64,000 bases of DNA from CAYZWU01 sp964482235 (lineage in GTDB: Bacteria > Planctomycetota > B15-G4 > CAYZWU01). This document shows positions 35,364 through 44,865 of this stretch, in pieces. How positions within the stretch are numbered: position 1 is the stretch's first letter; every line of letters begins with the position of its first letter. The DNA lies in assembly GCA_964482235.1 (NCBI GenBank), contig CAYZWU010000001.1, forward strand, positions 62,001-126,000. The letters are read 5' to 3'. Below the pieces are notes generated by a model. The model searched no databases. It saw nothing but the letters and a program-made list of their open reading frames with translations, and had not been told where the DNA came from. Position numbers and translations under genes: made by a program.

Positions 35364-36386
35364 ATGGCGGATGAGGTCCAGGAGAAGCTGCGGGAATGTG
35401 CCTCCCTCTTGAAGGAAGCCGAGAGTGTCGCTCTCATCGGGCATGTCCATGCAGATGGTGATGTCGTGGGTTCGATCTGGGCGCTCTATCAGCGCCTGAA
35501 AAGACGAAGCAAGAAAGTGACCCCTCTTCTTTTCGAGAGTATCGATCCGCGTTATCGTTTTCTCGGGGCTGACGAAGAGGTCATGCTGTTCGACAGGGCC
35601 AGCAGCGAACACAGCAGGATCATCGAGGAAGCGGACGTCTTCATCATGCTCGATGTGGCCACCGCGGATCGCCTGCCAGGCCTGGAGGGACCGCTTTCAA
35701 GACGCAGGGGAACGCTGGTGCGCATCGATCACCATCCGTCGTCCGTTCCTGCGCCTGCAGATCTGGCTGCGGTGGATGTGGGGGCTTCCTCAACGGGTGA
35801 GCTCGTGTACGATCTGTTGAAGCTTGACGGGCTTCCCCTGAGCCGGGAAGAGGCTATCGGCCTTTTCGTGGCCATCTCCACCGATACCGGTTGGTTTCGC
35901 TACAGCAACACGAATGCCCACATCCTCGATATCGGGGCCGAGCTGGTCGATACGGGGATCAAGACCTCCGAGGTCTATGGCCACATTTACCAGAACAACG
36001 ATCTCAACCTGATTCGCCTGATGGGGCGTGTCGTTTCCCGGATGAACGAAGAACTGGATGGGCACCTGATCTGGTGCACAATCGAGATGGAGACGATCAG
36101 AGAGCTGGGACTGGGAGAATTCGATACCGATCACCTCCTGGACCTCCTTCGGTCGGCTAGGAAGGCAACCTGCGTGGCAATCTTCAGAGAGACCGGGGAT
36201 AGCGGCGTTCGGGTGAACATCCGTTCCAAGGGCTCTCTGGCGATCAACAACGTGGCCGAGGCGTTCGGCGGGGGCGGCCACCGCAATGCTGCCGGTATCA
36301 CCATGAACGGCATGAGCCTCGAGGAAGCCAGCCGGCAGGTCGTGAACGCTCTCAAGGATGCTGTTCGAAACAACAGTGATGCATGA
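35364..36386 (+). CDS. DHH/DHHA1 phosphoesterase, NrnA-like
   Basis: A 340-residue DHH-family protein related to NrnA (nanoRNase, pAp phosphatase) and bacterial RecJ-like enzymes. Metal-binding motifs are HADGDVVGS, the ADVFIMLDVA strand, RIDHHPSS (DHH) and TDTGWFRYSN. The DHHA1 substrate motif GGGGHRNAAG is near the C-terminus. The likely role is degrading short oligonucleotides, pAp or cyclic dinucleotide products. I chose the ATG at 35364, five bases after CAGGGG; an ATG at 35349 is also in frame. The stop overlaps the next start, so the following metallophosphoesterase is translationally coupled. Confidence 0.9.
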   Translation: MADEVQEKLRECASLLKEAESVALIGHVHADGDVVGSIWALYQRLKRRSKKVTPLLFESIDPRYRFLGADEEVMLFDRASSEHSRIIEEADVFIMLDVATADRLPGLEGPLSRRRGTLVRIDHHPSSVPAPADLAAVDVGASSTGELVYDLLKLDGLPLSREEAIGLFVAISTDTGWFRYSNTNAHILDIGAELVDTGIKTSEVYGHIYQNNDLNLIRLMGRVVSRMNEELDGHLIWCTIEMETIRELGLGEFDTDHLLDLLRSARKATCVAIFRETGDSGVRVNIRSKGSLAINNVAEAFGGGGHRNAAGITMNGMSLEEASRQVVNALKDAVRNNSDA

Positions 36387-37156
36387 TGAGTAACCGAGAT
36401 TCCACTTTTGCCGTGATATCCGACATCCATGCTAACCTCGATGCCATGGAAGCGGTTGTTAGCGATATCAGCGAACAGGGTGTGAGTCGGATCATCTGCC
36501 TTGGCGACATCGTCGGGTACGGGGCCGACTTCGAGGAGTGCATCGACTTCGTCAGAGAAAACTGCGACATCGTTATCAAGGGGAATCACGACGAGGCCGT
36601 GGTGGAGGGTCCTGTCGATTTCAATCCCGTTGCCCGCGACGTGATCCTCTACACCCGTGAGATGATCAAGCCCGGCCTCTTCAGCCCGCCTCGCAAGAGA
36701 GATCGCTGGAACTTCCTGCGCGACCTGCCGGTCCGACACGAGGAGGGAGGTCTTCTTTTCGTGCACGGCTCTCCCAGGGATCCCGTGCGGGAATACGTGA
36801 TGAAGACGGACGTCGTCTTCGCACCGGAGAAACTGGCTGACATCTTCTCCATGATCAACGGCGCCTGCTTCATCGGGCACACGCACCAGCCCGGTGTGAT
36901 CGTCGACGGATATCATTTCCTGGAGCCGCAGCGGCTGGGCAGCAGTTATCAACTCAACGGAGCCAAGGCCGTCATCAATATCGGATCGGTCGGTCAGCCT
37001 CGCGACGGCGACAACAGATCCAGCTATGTGATCATCAGAGACGATACCGTTCATTTCCGCAGAGTGGTGTATGATTACAGAAGAACGATGGCCAAGATCC
37101 GGGCCAACCCGTCCATTCACGACAACTGCGCCATGAGGTTGGAGGTCGGCAAGTAA
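36383..37156 (+). CDS. Calcineurin-like metallophosphoesterase (YfcE/PrpE-like)
   Basis: A 257-residue two-metal phosphoesterase with all standard motifs: SDIHANLDAM (DxH), CLGDIVGYG (GD), IKGNHDEAV (GNHD), FVHGSPRD and GHTHQPG (GHTH). The GYG after GD and the sequence spacing resemble small phosphodiesterase/ApaH-like proteins. The substrate is not deducible. It overlaps the DHH gene by four bases (ATGA), which suggests a shared nucleotide-turnover role (inference). Confidence 0.9.
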   Translation: MMSNRDSTFAVISDIHANLDAMEAVVSDISEQGVSRIICLGDIVGYGADFEECIDFVRENCDIVIKGNHDEAVVEGPVDFNPVARDVILYTREMIKPGLFSPPRKRDRWNFLRDLPVRHEEGGLLFVHGSPRDPVREYVMKTDVVFAPEKLADIFSMINGACFIGHTHQPGVIVDGYHFLEPQRLGSSYQLNGAKAVINIGSVGQPRDGDNRSSYVIIRDDTVHFRRVVYDYRRTMAKIRANPSIHDNCAMRLEVGK

Positions 37157-37213
37157 CACCACCGCGGCTGCCCGTTGAATAAGTCATGCTGAAACATGGG
37201 AGGAGGAAGAGGT

Positions 37214-37732
37214 ATGGGAATCGTTCCTGAAGAGGAAAAATACAGCGTGGGTCGGGTTGTTCGGCTCGAGATTAAGAGCTTCCTGAAATCGGCCGCCGCG
37301 GCGACGGTCAAGAACGAGACGCATTGCGACGTCGTGCTGCGGCGTTTTCTCGAGGCCGTTTACATCGACCATGACATGGCCCCGAAGGATATGGACAGCT
37401 CCGACTTCAGCAAGATCGTACTGGAGACATTGCCGAAGCGTTTCACGCCAGATGAGGAGTATCTCTCCCTTGTCCCCCCGATGGTGCGGGCCTACATGGA
37501 CTACCTGACGGCCGCCACCAACATCCCGGAATTCGCGGAGATGGAAAAAACCCTTGAAGAGCTCGATTCAGGGTTTATCAGACTGGTGGAATCCGTGGGT
37601 CCGGGAGACCGGATCGACGATGAGCCGCCGGCTCCGCAGATCGTGCGGCCTGCGACGAAGGTGGGGCGCAACGATCCTTGCCCGTGCGGCAGCGGCAAGA
37701 AATACAAGAAGTGCTGCATCGGTAAGGAATGA
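37214..37732 (+). CDS. SEC-C metal-binding domain protein
   Basis: A 172-residue protein whose last ~25 residues are a SEC-C zinc motif, GRNDPCPCGSGKKYKKCC, as found at the C-terminus of SecA and many small proteins. The rest is helical with no recognised domain. The start at ATG 37214 is placed 7 nt after AGGAGG; an ATG at 37196 lies upstream of that site and is unlikely. In SecA this motif binds SecB and ribosomes, but here the partner is unknown. Confidence 0.85.
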   Translation: MGIVPEEEKYSVGRVVRLEIKSFLKSAAAATVKNETHCDVVLRRFLEAVYIDHDMAPKDMDSSDFSKIVLETLPKRFTPDEEYLSLVPPMVRAYMDYLTAATNIPEFAEMEKTLEELDSGFIRLVESVGPGDRIDDEPPAPQIVRPATKVGRNDPCPCGSGKKYKKCCIGKE

Positions 37733-37791
37733 GCAGGCTGAACCAAGCCGCCTAGTTGCTTTCCGGCATGCACCTGCTCCGAGGGAATGGT

Positions 37792-39762
37792 ATGACGCTC
37801 CGTCGCCTCGACATCACTCTGCCTGTTTTCGCTCTCCTGATTCTCTTCCTGTCCCAGGCTTCAGCAAACCCGGGAAACAACGACGAAGCGGTTATCACTC
37901 TCTCCGCCGAGGCGAATCCGTCGTCAACGGCACCCGGCTCAGAGGTGACAATCGCCGTCACGGCCCGGATCGATCCCGGATGGCACATCTATTCCATGAA
38001 CGAGGGGGAAGATGGCTATCCTACCCGTCTCGATCTGGCCGAGAGCGACAGCTATTCGATCGTCGACCAGAGGTCGGAGAGCAAGCCCCTCAGCAAATGG
38101 GACGAGGGCTTCATGGCCATGGTCCACTATCACGAGGGGAATGCGGTATTCTCGCAAACGGTCAGGATCGCACCCGCCGCGGCCGGCCGGTCCGTCACGG
38201 TGCGCGGCGTTCTGAACGCGCAGGCCTGCAGCGAGACGGTCTGCCTCGAGCCCGAGGAGTTTCCCTTCGAGGTCACGATCGCTGTCGCCGGGGCCGGCGG
38301 GGTAGAAGTCGAAGCCGGCGGAGAGGAGACGGAAAGGGAGAGCCCTCCCGAGGGGAAGGGCGAAAGCCCCGGAGCGGGATCGACGGGAGAAGGACTTTCC
38401 CTGACAGACGATATCCCCGAGACGATCCGCCACGCGAGGATCGTGGCGCGCCATGCGGGAATGGAACGGGACGAGGAGGTCTTTCTCGAGTTCCTTCGAG
38501 GCGGGCTGAACAAGAGCGGCGAGGAAAGGGAGGGCTGGTTCTGGCTCCTGGCAGCCGGCTTCATCGGCGGTCTCATCGCACTCGCGACGCCCTGCGTCTA
38601 TCCGATGATTCCCATCACCGTCTCGTTCTTCACCAAGCTGGGCGAGCAGAGGAAGGGCGGCTCCCTCGGCCCCGCTCTCCTCTACTGCGTCGGCATCATC
38701 ATCTCCTTCACCGCGCTCGGCCTTGTTCTCACCCTGATTCTGGGAGCTTCCGGAACGCAGGACTTCGGCTCCAGCCCGGTTGTCAACGCCCTCGTGGCGC
38801 TTCTCTTCATCGTCTTCGCGTTCTCGCTCTTCGGTCTCTTCGAGATGAAGCTCCCACGGTTTCTCACGCGCGTCTCCGGGGCAGCGTCCTCCGGAGGAGG
38901 CCGCATGGGCGTGCTCCTGATGGGGCTCACATTCTCGGTGACCTCCTTCGCCTGCACCGGGCCCTTCATCGGGGCGGTCCTGGCCGGTGCCGCCACGACG
39001 GGCTACCTGGGGCCCATGCTGGCCATGATCGGTTTCAGCGCCGCTCTCGCGATTCCGTTCTTCTTTCTGGCCCTGATCCCGCAGGTCGTCTCCGGCATGC
39101 CCAAGAGCGGGGGATGGATGATCTCCGTCAAGATCATCATGGGATTTCTCGAGCTCGCTGCCGCATTCAAGTTCCTGGCGAACACGGACCAGGTTCTCGG
39201 CTGGCATCTCCTGAGCCGGGCCACGGTCGTCGGTATCTGGATGGCGATCTGCCTCGCCGCGGCTCTCTACCTCTTCGGCTTCTATCGTTTCTCTCAGGAG
39301 CAGAAGCTCGAGGGAGTGGGAGCGCTGCGCATGACCTTCGGGCTTTTGTTCCTGGCTGTCTTCCTGAGGTTCGTGCCCGCTCTCTTCGGCGGGCCCCTGG
39401 GAGAGCTGGATGCCCACCTTCCGCCGCAGGAGAAGGAAGCGGCCCTTGCCTTTGGTGGAGCGGCAGGACATGGGCCGACCGTCTCGTGGTTCACGGACCT
39501 CGATGAAGCCGTGAGAGAAGCGGAAAGAACGGGGAAGCCTCTCTTTCTGAACTTCACGGGACACACATGAACGAACTGCCGTTGGATGGAGTCCAACATG
39601 TTCCACAGGCCGGCTGTCGCCGCCGAGCTTTCCAGGTTCGTTCCCGTCGAGCTCTTCACGGACAGAAAGGGAGATCCCGAGGAGGAGAAGTACAGGCAGT
39701 TCCGCGACAAGACCTTCAAGACGGCGGCGAATCCCTTCTACGTCATTCTAGAGCTACCTTGA
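37792..39762 (+). CDS. dsbD: DsbD-type thiol:disulfide interchange protein, candidate selenoprotein (TGA at 39568-39570 read as Sec)
   Basis: DsbD carries electrons from cytoplasmic thioredoxin across the inner membrane. From ATG 37792 (6 nt after GAGGG) a signal peptide (to about residue 25) precedes the periplasmic alpha domain with Cys146 and Cys151 (ACSETVCLEP). About eight membrane helices follow, carrying Cys268 (ATPCVYPMIPI) and Cys388 (SFACTGPF). The frame then meets TGA at 39568 inside LFLNFTGHT-*-TNCRWMESNMF, where homologues have TCTNCRWME. The TGA thus replaces the first Cys of the thioredoxin CxxC. The frame continues 63 codons (FHRPAVAAELSRFVPVELF, ANPFYVIL) to a TGA at 39760. 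A SECIS-like hairpin follows the first TGA. The end stops after the third strand of the thioredoxin fold, about 30-40 residues short, and overlaps the convergent comM end. The alternative is a nonsense-mutated, truncated pseudogene. Confidence 0.8.
39581..39597 (+). promoter_or_regulatory. SECIS-like stem-loop after the in-frame TGA
   Basis: GTTGGA (39581-39586) pairs perfectly with TCCAAC (39592-39597) around the loop TGGAG. The loop starts 16 nt after the TGA and has G as its second base. Bacterial SECIS elements are expected 16-37 nt downstream with a G among the first two loop bases, so position and loop both fit. The stem is short (6 bp), and pairing below it is poor. Confidence 0.6.
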
Positions 39763-41339
39763 TCAAACTCGTCGTCCTCGGCTGACATGTTTCTGTCCAG
39801 CATGCGAAACTGGACTGTGCGCTCCATGTGGCTGCTGTGGATTCTCGCTTCACCTTCCAGATCGGCGACGGTCCTGGCGACCTTCAGGATGCTGCTGTAG
39901 CCGCGCCCCGACAGGGGATTTTTCTTCATGTAGTCGTCCATGAATTGACGGGCCGCCGCTGTGAGCCGGCATTCGTTCCTTATACGTTCCGGGCTCATGT
40001 GAGCGTTGAGAACCGATGCCCCGCTTCTGAAGCGGGCTCGCTGCCGCTCCCGCGCCTCTCCGATGCGAGAGACCATCTCTTCTGTCGAGAGCCCCTTTTT
40101 GCCCGAGTGGAGGATCTCGTGAGGCACGGCCGGGACTTCGATCTGCATGTCCAGCCTGTCGAGGATCGGCCCGGAAATGCGGTTCATGTAGAGATGGACC
40201 TGCCGCGGCGTGCAGATGCAGCGGCGTCGTGAATCGCCGCGGAATCCACAGGGGCAGGGATTCATCGACGCGACGAGGCTCAGGCGGGCCGGAAGCGTCA
40301 CCATGCCGGCGGCGCGCGAGATGGTTATGATGCCCTGTTCGAGGGGCTGGCGCAGGGTCTCGAGGGTGCGTGTCCCGAACTCGGGCAACTCATCCAGGAA
40401 GAGGATGCCGCGATGCGCCAGGGAGATCTCGCCCGGTCTTGGCACGGCGCCGCCGCCGACGAGACCGGCATAGGAGATCGTGTGGTGCGGCGCACGGAAC
40501 GGAGGTCTCGTGATCAGCTGATCGAGCCCGCATCCCCTGAAGGAGTGGATGCGGGAGACTTCGAGGGCCGATTCCATGTCGAGGTCGGGCAGGACGGCCG
40601 GAAGCCTGGTTGCCAGCATGGTCTTGCCCGTTCCGGGAGGGCCGATCATGATGAGATTGTGCCCCCCCGCGGCGGCAGCGACGACGGCCTCCTTCGCCGC
40701 TTCCTGTCCGAGCACATCGCTGAAATCGAGCCCCCTGTCCGGATCTTCGGTCCGCGAGCCTTTGTTATTTCCGAGTCGCCTGCCTTCATCGAGGGGAGAC
40801 GGCGCATCCTCGCCGCAGAGCGCCGGATCGGCGCCGAAGGCAAGGGCAGCCTGCTTGAGGTGATGGACAGCCCGCACCTCGATGCCGGGAACGAGACGGG
40901 CCTCCTCCTCGTTTTCCGGTGCAATGACCAGTCCGCGCTTGCCGCTCTCCCTGGCCAGGAGCGCTGCAGACAGCATGCCGGGAACGGGCCGGAGATAACC
41001 GTCGAGTGCGAGCTCTGCGGCAAAGACGAAGCCTCTCATCGAGTCGGATGGAATGATCCCGGCGGCACCGAGAATGCCGAGAGCCACGGGCAGGTCGTAG
41101 ATCGTTCCTTCCTTCTTGATATCGGCCGGTGCGAAGTTGATGATCAGTGCTCCCCTGGGAAAGGAAAACCGGCAGGCCTGGATGGCTGCACGGACCCGCT
41201 CCCGGCTCTCGCGGACACTGCTGCTGGGCAGACCCACCATGGAGATGCGGCCGAAGAGCCCCCGGGTCTTCTGGACTTCCACATGCACAGGCACCGCCTG
41301 GACGCCTTGAAACGCCACGCTGTTGATCGTGACAGCCAT
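39738..41339 (-). CDS. comM: ComM/YifB family Mg-chelatase-like AAA+ ATPase
   Basis: A 533-residue AAA+ protein of the YifB/ComM family; ComM is a branch-migration helicase that helps integrate DNA taken up in natural transformation. The N-terminal ChlI-type fold (VGLPSSSVRESRERVRAA) is followed by the AAA core with Walker A GPPGTGKTM, the HSFRGCGLDQLITRPPFRAPHH region, LFLDELPEF (Walker B) and a C-terminal Mg_chelatase_C domain (LSGRGYSSILKVARTVADL). Four cysteines (NPCPCGFRGDSRRRCIC) form the usual zinc element. The last ~16 residues (SAEDDEFDQGSSRMT) are atypical and overlap the end of dsbD. ComEC and PilT also occur in this window. Confidence 0.94.
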   Translation of the reverse strand: MAVTINSVAFQGVQAVPVHVEVQKTRGLFGRISMVGLPSSSVRESRERVRAAIQACRFSFPRGALIINFAPADIKKEGTIYDLPVALGILGAAGIIPSDSMRGFVFAAELALDGYLRPVPGMLSAALLARESGKRGLVIAPENEEEARLVPGIEVRAVHHLKQAALAFGADPALCGEDAPSPLDEGRRLGNNKGSRTEDPDRGLDFSDVLGQEAAKEAVVAAAAGGHNLIMIGPPGTGKTMLATRLPAVLPDLDMESALEVSRIHSFRGCGLDQLITRPPFRAPHHTISYAGLVGGGAVPRPGEISLAHRGILFLDELPEFGTRTLETLRQPLEQGIITISRAAGMVTLPARLSLVASMNPCPCGFRGDSRRRCICTPRQVHLYMNRISGPILDRLDMQIEVPAVPHEILHSGKKGLSTEEMVSRIGEARERQRARFRSGASVLNAHMSPERIRNECRLTAAARQFMDDYMKKNPLSGRGYSSILKVARTVADLEGEARIHSSHMERTVQFRMLDRNMSAEDDEFDQGSSRMT

Positions 41340-41516
41340 TGCGAGGTTTTCTCCTCCTCATCGGGTCGTCGATACTATTCCAAGCCTTGACGGAAGACGC
41401 TGCCGCCGGGATACAACAATTCGTTCAGGGAGCGATGGAGTTCGGTATAATTCAGCAAAATCGGAAGGGGGGGCACTGCAGAAGACAAGAAGGGTCGAAC
41501 CAGGAGAGGAGGTCCG

Positions 41517-41825
41517 ATGATTCTGCTCGAGTTCAGCATGACGCCCCTGGACAAGGGGGAAAGCGTGTCCGCCTATGTAACCCGCTCTCTCGACATCATC
41601 GATAAAAGCGGCCTTGAATATCGCATCAATCCCATGGGGACCGTCATCGAGGGGGAATGGGACGAGGTGATGGGTGTGGTCAAAGCCTGCTTCGAAAAGA
41701 TGCAGAGCGACTGCAGCAGGATCTCAACGGCGATCAAGATCGACTACCGGAAGGGGCGCTCGGGCCGGCTGAAGTCCAAGATCGCATCGGTGGAGAAGAA
41801 GCTGGGGCGAGACCTCAAGAAGTAG
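41517..41825 (+). CDS. MTH1187/YqgV family (UPF0045) thiamine-binding-type protein
   Basis: A 102-residue protein of the MTH1187/YkoF-like family. Key features are the N-terminal EFSMTPLDKGESVSAYV strand-helix, the YRINPMGTVIEGEWDEVM segment and a basic C-terminal helix. Family members form ferredoxin-like tetramers, and some bind thiamine or hydroxymethylpyrimidine. Start at ATG 41517 after an AGGAGAGG site. No thiamine genes are nearby. Confidence 0.88.
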   Translation: MILLEFSMTPLDKGESVSAYVTRSLDIIDKSGLEYRINPMGTVIEGEWDEVMGVVKACFEKMQSDCSRISTAIKIDYRKGRSGRLKSKIASVEKKLGRDLKK

Positions 41826-41912
41826 CCGGAAGGTCGCGGAAGGCGGGAGCCCTGGCGCGGCTTTCATCGATCGAGCCGACGATTCATCCGAAAACAGGAC
41901 GATTCAGGCGAA

Positions 41913-43103
41913 TCAGGAATCGACGACGCGCTGCTTGATGATGCGTTTCCTGTTGTTCTCCCACCACTCCTTCCAGAGAACGTAGTCCGTGCCGTAATCG
42001 GTCCCATTGAGATTCTTCAGCACCTTCGCGATGGCCTTGCGCTCGCTCGAGTTGATGTACCGGGTCACTCCGTAGACCTTGACGTCGAGGAGAGCGCCGT
42101 CCAGGATCGTGCTGACAACGGGCTGGCCGATCACGGCTGCAGAGGCCACTTCGGTATCGAAGTCCGTCACTGCAGTGGTGGCTTTGCCCACGAAGATATG
42201 GGCCCGCGTCGCGCCGCTGTCCGTGCTGTTGCTGCTCGGTCTGCCGATAGGAGCCAGGTTGGAGATCAGGGCGGCCGAGGCACGCGGGTCGGAGAGGAAC
42301 GATAGGCCATTGATGGCATTCATCCTGTAATCGCGGTTGTTCAGCCGCAGCGCCCTCATGAACGGGAAGATGATACCATCGTGGTCATACTGGTTCAGCG
42401 CCTCGAGAGCAAGCGTTCTCTGCGGCTCCTGCTTGTTGAAGATCGCATTGCCGATCAGAGGCTCCAGGGCCTTATCAGGCCGGATGATCTTGACCAGGCG
42501 AAGAGCCTCGATCCTATCCTTCGTCCGGGTCGATGAAAGAAAGTGGAGCAGAAGGGGCGTCATCACCTCCTGGGGCAGCTTGGAGAGGATCGTCTCCCCG
42601 ATCCGTTGGAGCGTGGGATCTGCGTTGGAGCAACTCTTGAACAGCTTGTCGATCTCTGCCGGATTCGGATTGGGGAAGGCGTGAATCCCGTCATAGTCGA
42701 TGGTTTGCGCCATCTGATCGATGAAGCTGCTCAGCGCAGGGAATTCGGAATCCCGGGAAAGGACCGAATCGTACAGCTCGAACATCTCCTCGAAGAGACC
42801 TTTTTTCCGGCACCATCCGGCCAGACGGCAGAGCTCCATATTTCCCGCTTTTCTGTAGGAAGCCCGAAGCTCCTTGAACAGCGATTTCAGCTCATGCTGG
42901 CTCTCGACCCTGAGTATGTCGGTACGGCAGATATCAACGGGGCCTTCGAGAGTGGCGATCTGGATGTAATCGCTGCCAATGGGGCGGGTGGAAGATCCGA
43001 TGCGAATCGATCCATCCTTGAGGCAGTAGACTTCGGCGGAGGCGGAAAAAGCGAGAAGGGAGATGAGCAGAACAAAAGCAGCACGCATTATGTGTCTGTA
43101 CAT
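41913..43103 (-). CDS. Secreted HEAT-repeat protein
   Basis: A 396-residue exported protein. The signal peptide (MRAAFVLLISLLAFSASA) is cleaved before EVYCLKDG. The beginning of the mature part (LKDGSIRIGS) resembles a small beta module. The middle (about 170-290) has HEAT-like helix pairs, for example RIEALRLVKIIRPDKALEPL and RTLALEALNQYDHDGIIFPF. The C-terminus carries WKEWWENNRKR, a W..WW pattern that I associate with HEAT proteins of Planctomycetota-like genomes (recollection, not verified). The start at 43103 follows AGGA by about 9 nt; the ATG at 43088 is also possible. Function is unknown. Confidence 0.78.
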   Translation of the reverse strand: MYRHIMRAAFVLLISLLAFSASAEVYCLKDGSIRIGSSTRPIGSDYIQIATLEGPVDICRTDILRVESQHELKSLFKELRASYRKAGNMELCRLAGWCRKKGLFEEMFELYDSVLSRDSEFPALSSFIDQMAQTIDYDGIHAFPNPNPAEIDKLFKSCSNADPTLQRIGETILSKLPQEVMTPLLLHFLSSTRTKDRIEALRLVKIIRPDKALEPLIGNAIFNKQEPQRTLALEALNQYDHDGIIFPFMRALRLNNRDYRMNAINGLSFLSDPRASAALISNLAPIGRPSSNSTDSGATRAHIFVGKATTAVTDFDTEVASAAVIGQPVVSTILDGALLDVKVYGVTRYINSSERKAIAKVLKNLNGTDYGTDYVLWKEWWENNRKRIIKQRVVDS

Positions 43104-43237
43104 CTTGCTATTTCCTGAATTAAAGACATCTGAACCTCTGGGCGGTTCGGAAAAAGATCAGAGAGGATATAGATAGCTCTACCTTATTTATATCGTCATA
43201 TATCGCACGGCTGTTGAGGGGTAACCTTCATTATTTC

Positions 43238-44654
43238 TTATCTCAACATGAGTTTATGTTTTTTTCTGCGTCCTTGAGCCAGGAGCGCCAGAGCGATTGT
43301 TCCGTAAAAGACAAAAAGAAGAAAGCCGGGCGGCCGGGGCACGATCCAGGGCTCCGGGAGGATCTGACAGAGCGTCGAGAGGCCCTGAAGCAGGAGTTGG
43401 AACATAGTCTCGGCAATCCAGGCCGAGCAGCCGCCGAAGAATGGAAAAAGGTTGCTCAGAAGGAGATGCACCACTCCCGATGTGAGAACCACGCTGAAAA
43501 GGGGGATCGCCAGAAGATTGACGAGAGGGGCCAGTGGAACGATCTGTCCGAAATGCCAGGCTACCAGAGGCGCTGTTCCGAGCCAGGCCGAGAAGGAGAG
43601 GCCGGCAGCCTGGAGGATCTTCCCGTGGTACCCGGAACAAGTGAACCGGCACTTCAGGTAGGCGAGGATCGAGGCGTACCCGGCAAAGGAGAGCTGGAAA
43701 GAGAGATCCCGGGGAGCCAGCGGATCGAGCAGGAGGATCAGGAAGAGGGCGATGAAGAGATAATTCGTGGAAGCTGTTGTCCGCCCGCAGGTCGTGCCGA
43801 GAAGGAAGAGGCAGCCGATCAGGCTCGCGCGAATCACGGGGATTCTGGAGCCGGCCACCAGACAGAGGGCGACCAGCGCCGCGATCTGAACGGCGACGCC
43901 GATCCGCTCCGGCAGCGCGATCATCGAAAGGAGCCTCGAGAGCGAATAGAGGACGATGCCCACGTGGAGTCCGCTGATGGCCAGCAGATGAAGCGTGCCG
44001 CTCTTCCGGAAAGTCTCTCTCGTTTCCCGGTTGACGGACTCGGGAAGCCCGAGAAGAACCGAGACTGCCAGTCCCGCCGTCTCCCGCGACAGCGTCCGGT
44101 CCAGAGATTGCCTGAGCCGCTGCCGCAGGTCGTAGATCCGGGACTTCAGCACGGCCAGGGCGGCTTCTCCCTCGATGCAAATCAGGGAGGCGGCGGTCCG
44201 GAATCGCCATCCTCCTCTTGACGGGACCGCCTCGGCGGGAAAGGAGACCATTGTGCCCGGTGCGAGATCCAGCCGGTAGCCTCCCTTGAACTCCACCCGG
44301 AACGATCCTGCCGATTTCCTCGAAAAGGTCTGACGATCCGTCTCGATCCGAAGCAGGAAGACTCCGGCTCTCGATCGCGACCGCCACGGTCCGTCCTTGA
44401 TCACGCCCTCGAGATGGACCAGCCGCGGCGGGTCGGGGTGAGAGGGATCGGGTGCCAGCAGGCAGCCGGCAGCGGACATAAGGACCACGGCGGCGCAGAG
44501 CGTCGTCGATCGGGGATCAAAACTGGAGTCGAAGGCGGTCTTGATGGCGGCGCCCGCGCTGCAGAGGATGAAGACAGGGACTCCGAGAAAACAGGCGGAA
44601 GCGAATGGAACGAGGAGCAGCAGGATCGGAAAGCGGATCAGGATCGCCTTCATC
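43238..44654 (-). CDS. comEC: ComEC/Rec2-type DNA uptake channel, competence domain only
   Basis: A polytopic membrane protein of about 471 residues. It has a small soluble OB-like part after the first helices (about 90-190, KGGYRLDLAPGTMVSFPAEA), then the competence domain marked by GTLHLLAISGLHVG and a run of about eight helices ending near LLAQGRRKKHK. The C-terminal metallo-beta-lactamase domain found in long ComEC is absent. With comM and pilT it suggests natural transformation ability. I chose the ATG at 44654 (MKAILIRFPILLLL). The frame extends to 44782 but the extra ~43 residues are Arg/Ser/Asn-rich and unlike a membrane protein N-terminus. Confidence 0.85.
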
Positions 44655-44757
44655 GGATAATTCGTCCCATAGAGAGTTTTTATCAGGAGAGACGAACCTC
44701 TCCATGTCCGGTTTCGGGAAAAAGACGAGCGCCGAATGAAAGGGCTCCGATTTCTCG

Positions 44758-44786
44758 TTGCCAACGCGTTTCGCCCGATCATAATG
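44758..44786 (+). promoter_or_regulatory. Candidate sigma-70 promoter for coaD
   Basis: TTGCCA (44758-44763) and CATAAT (44780-44785) or ATAATG (44781-44786) are 16-17 bp apart, about 80 bp before the coaD start in the divergent spacer with comEC. Confidence 0.45.
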
Positions 44787-44865
44787 GACTTGTCGCTCTT
44801 CGGCGTGTTGATGCGGCCCTTTTCCGGTGTTTGAGAACGATACGGTCCAAGCGTGGAGCAGCCTC

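Noticed and set aside
39744..39752. TCTAGA at the dsbD-comM junction as evidence of a cloning or assembly artefact
   Set aside because: A single six-base restriction-like site occurs by chance; it is not evidence on its own. The shortened dsbD end is reported separately.
44655..44782. Upstream extension of comEC
   Set aside because: About 43 Arg/Ser-rich residues unlike a membrane protein N-terminus, and overlapping the likely coaD promoter region.
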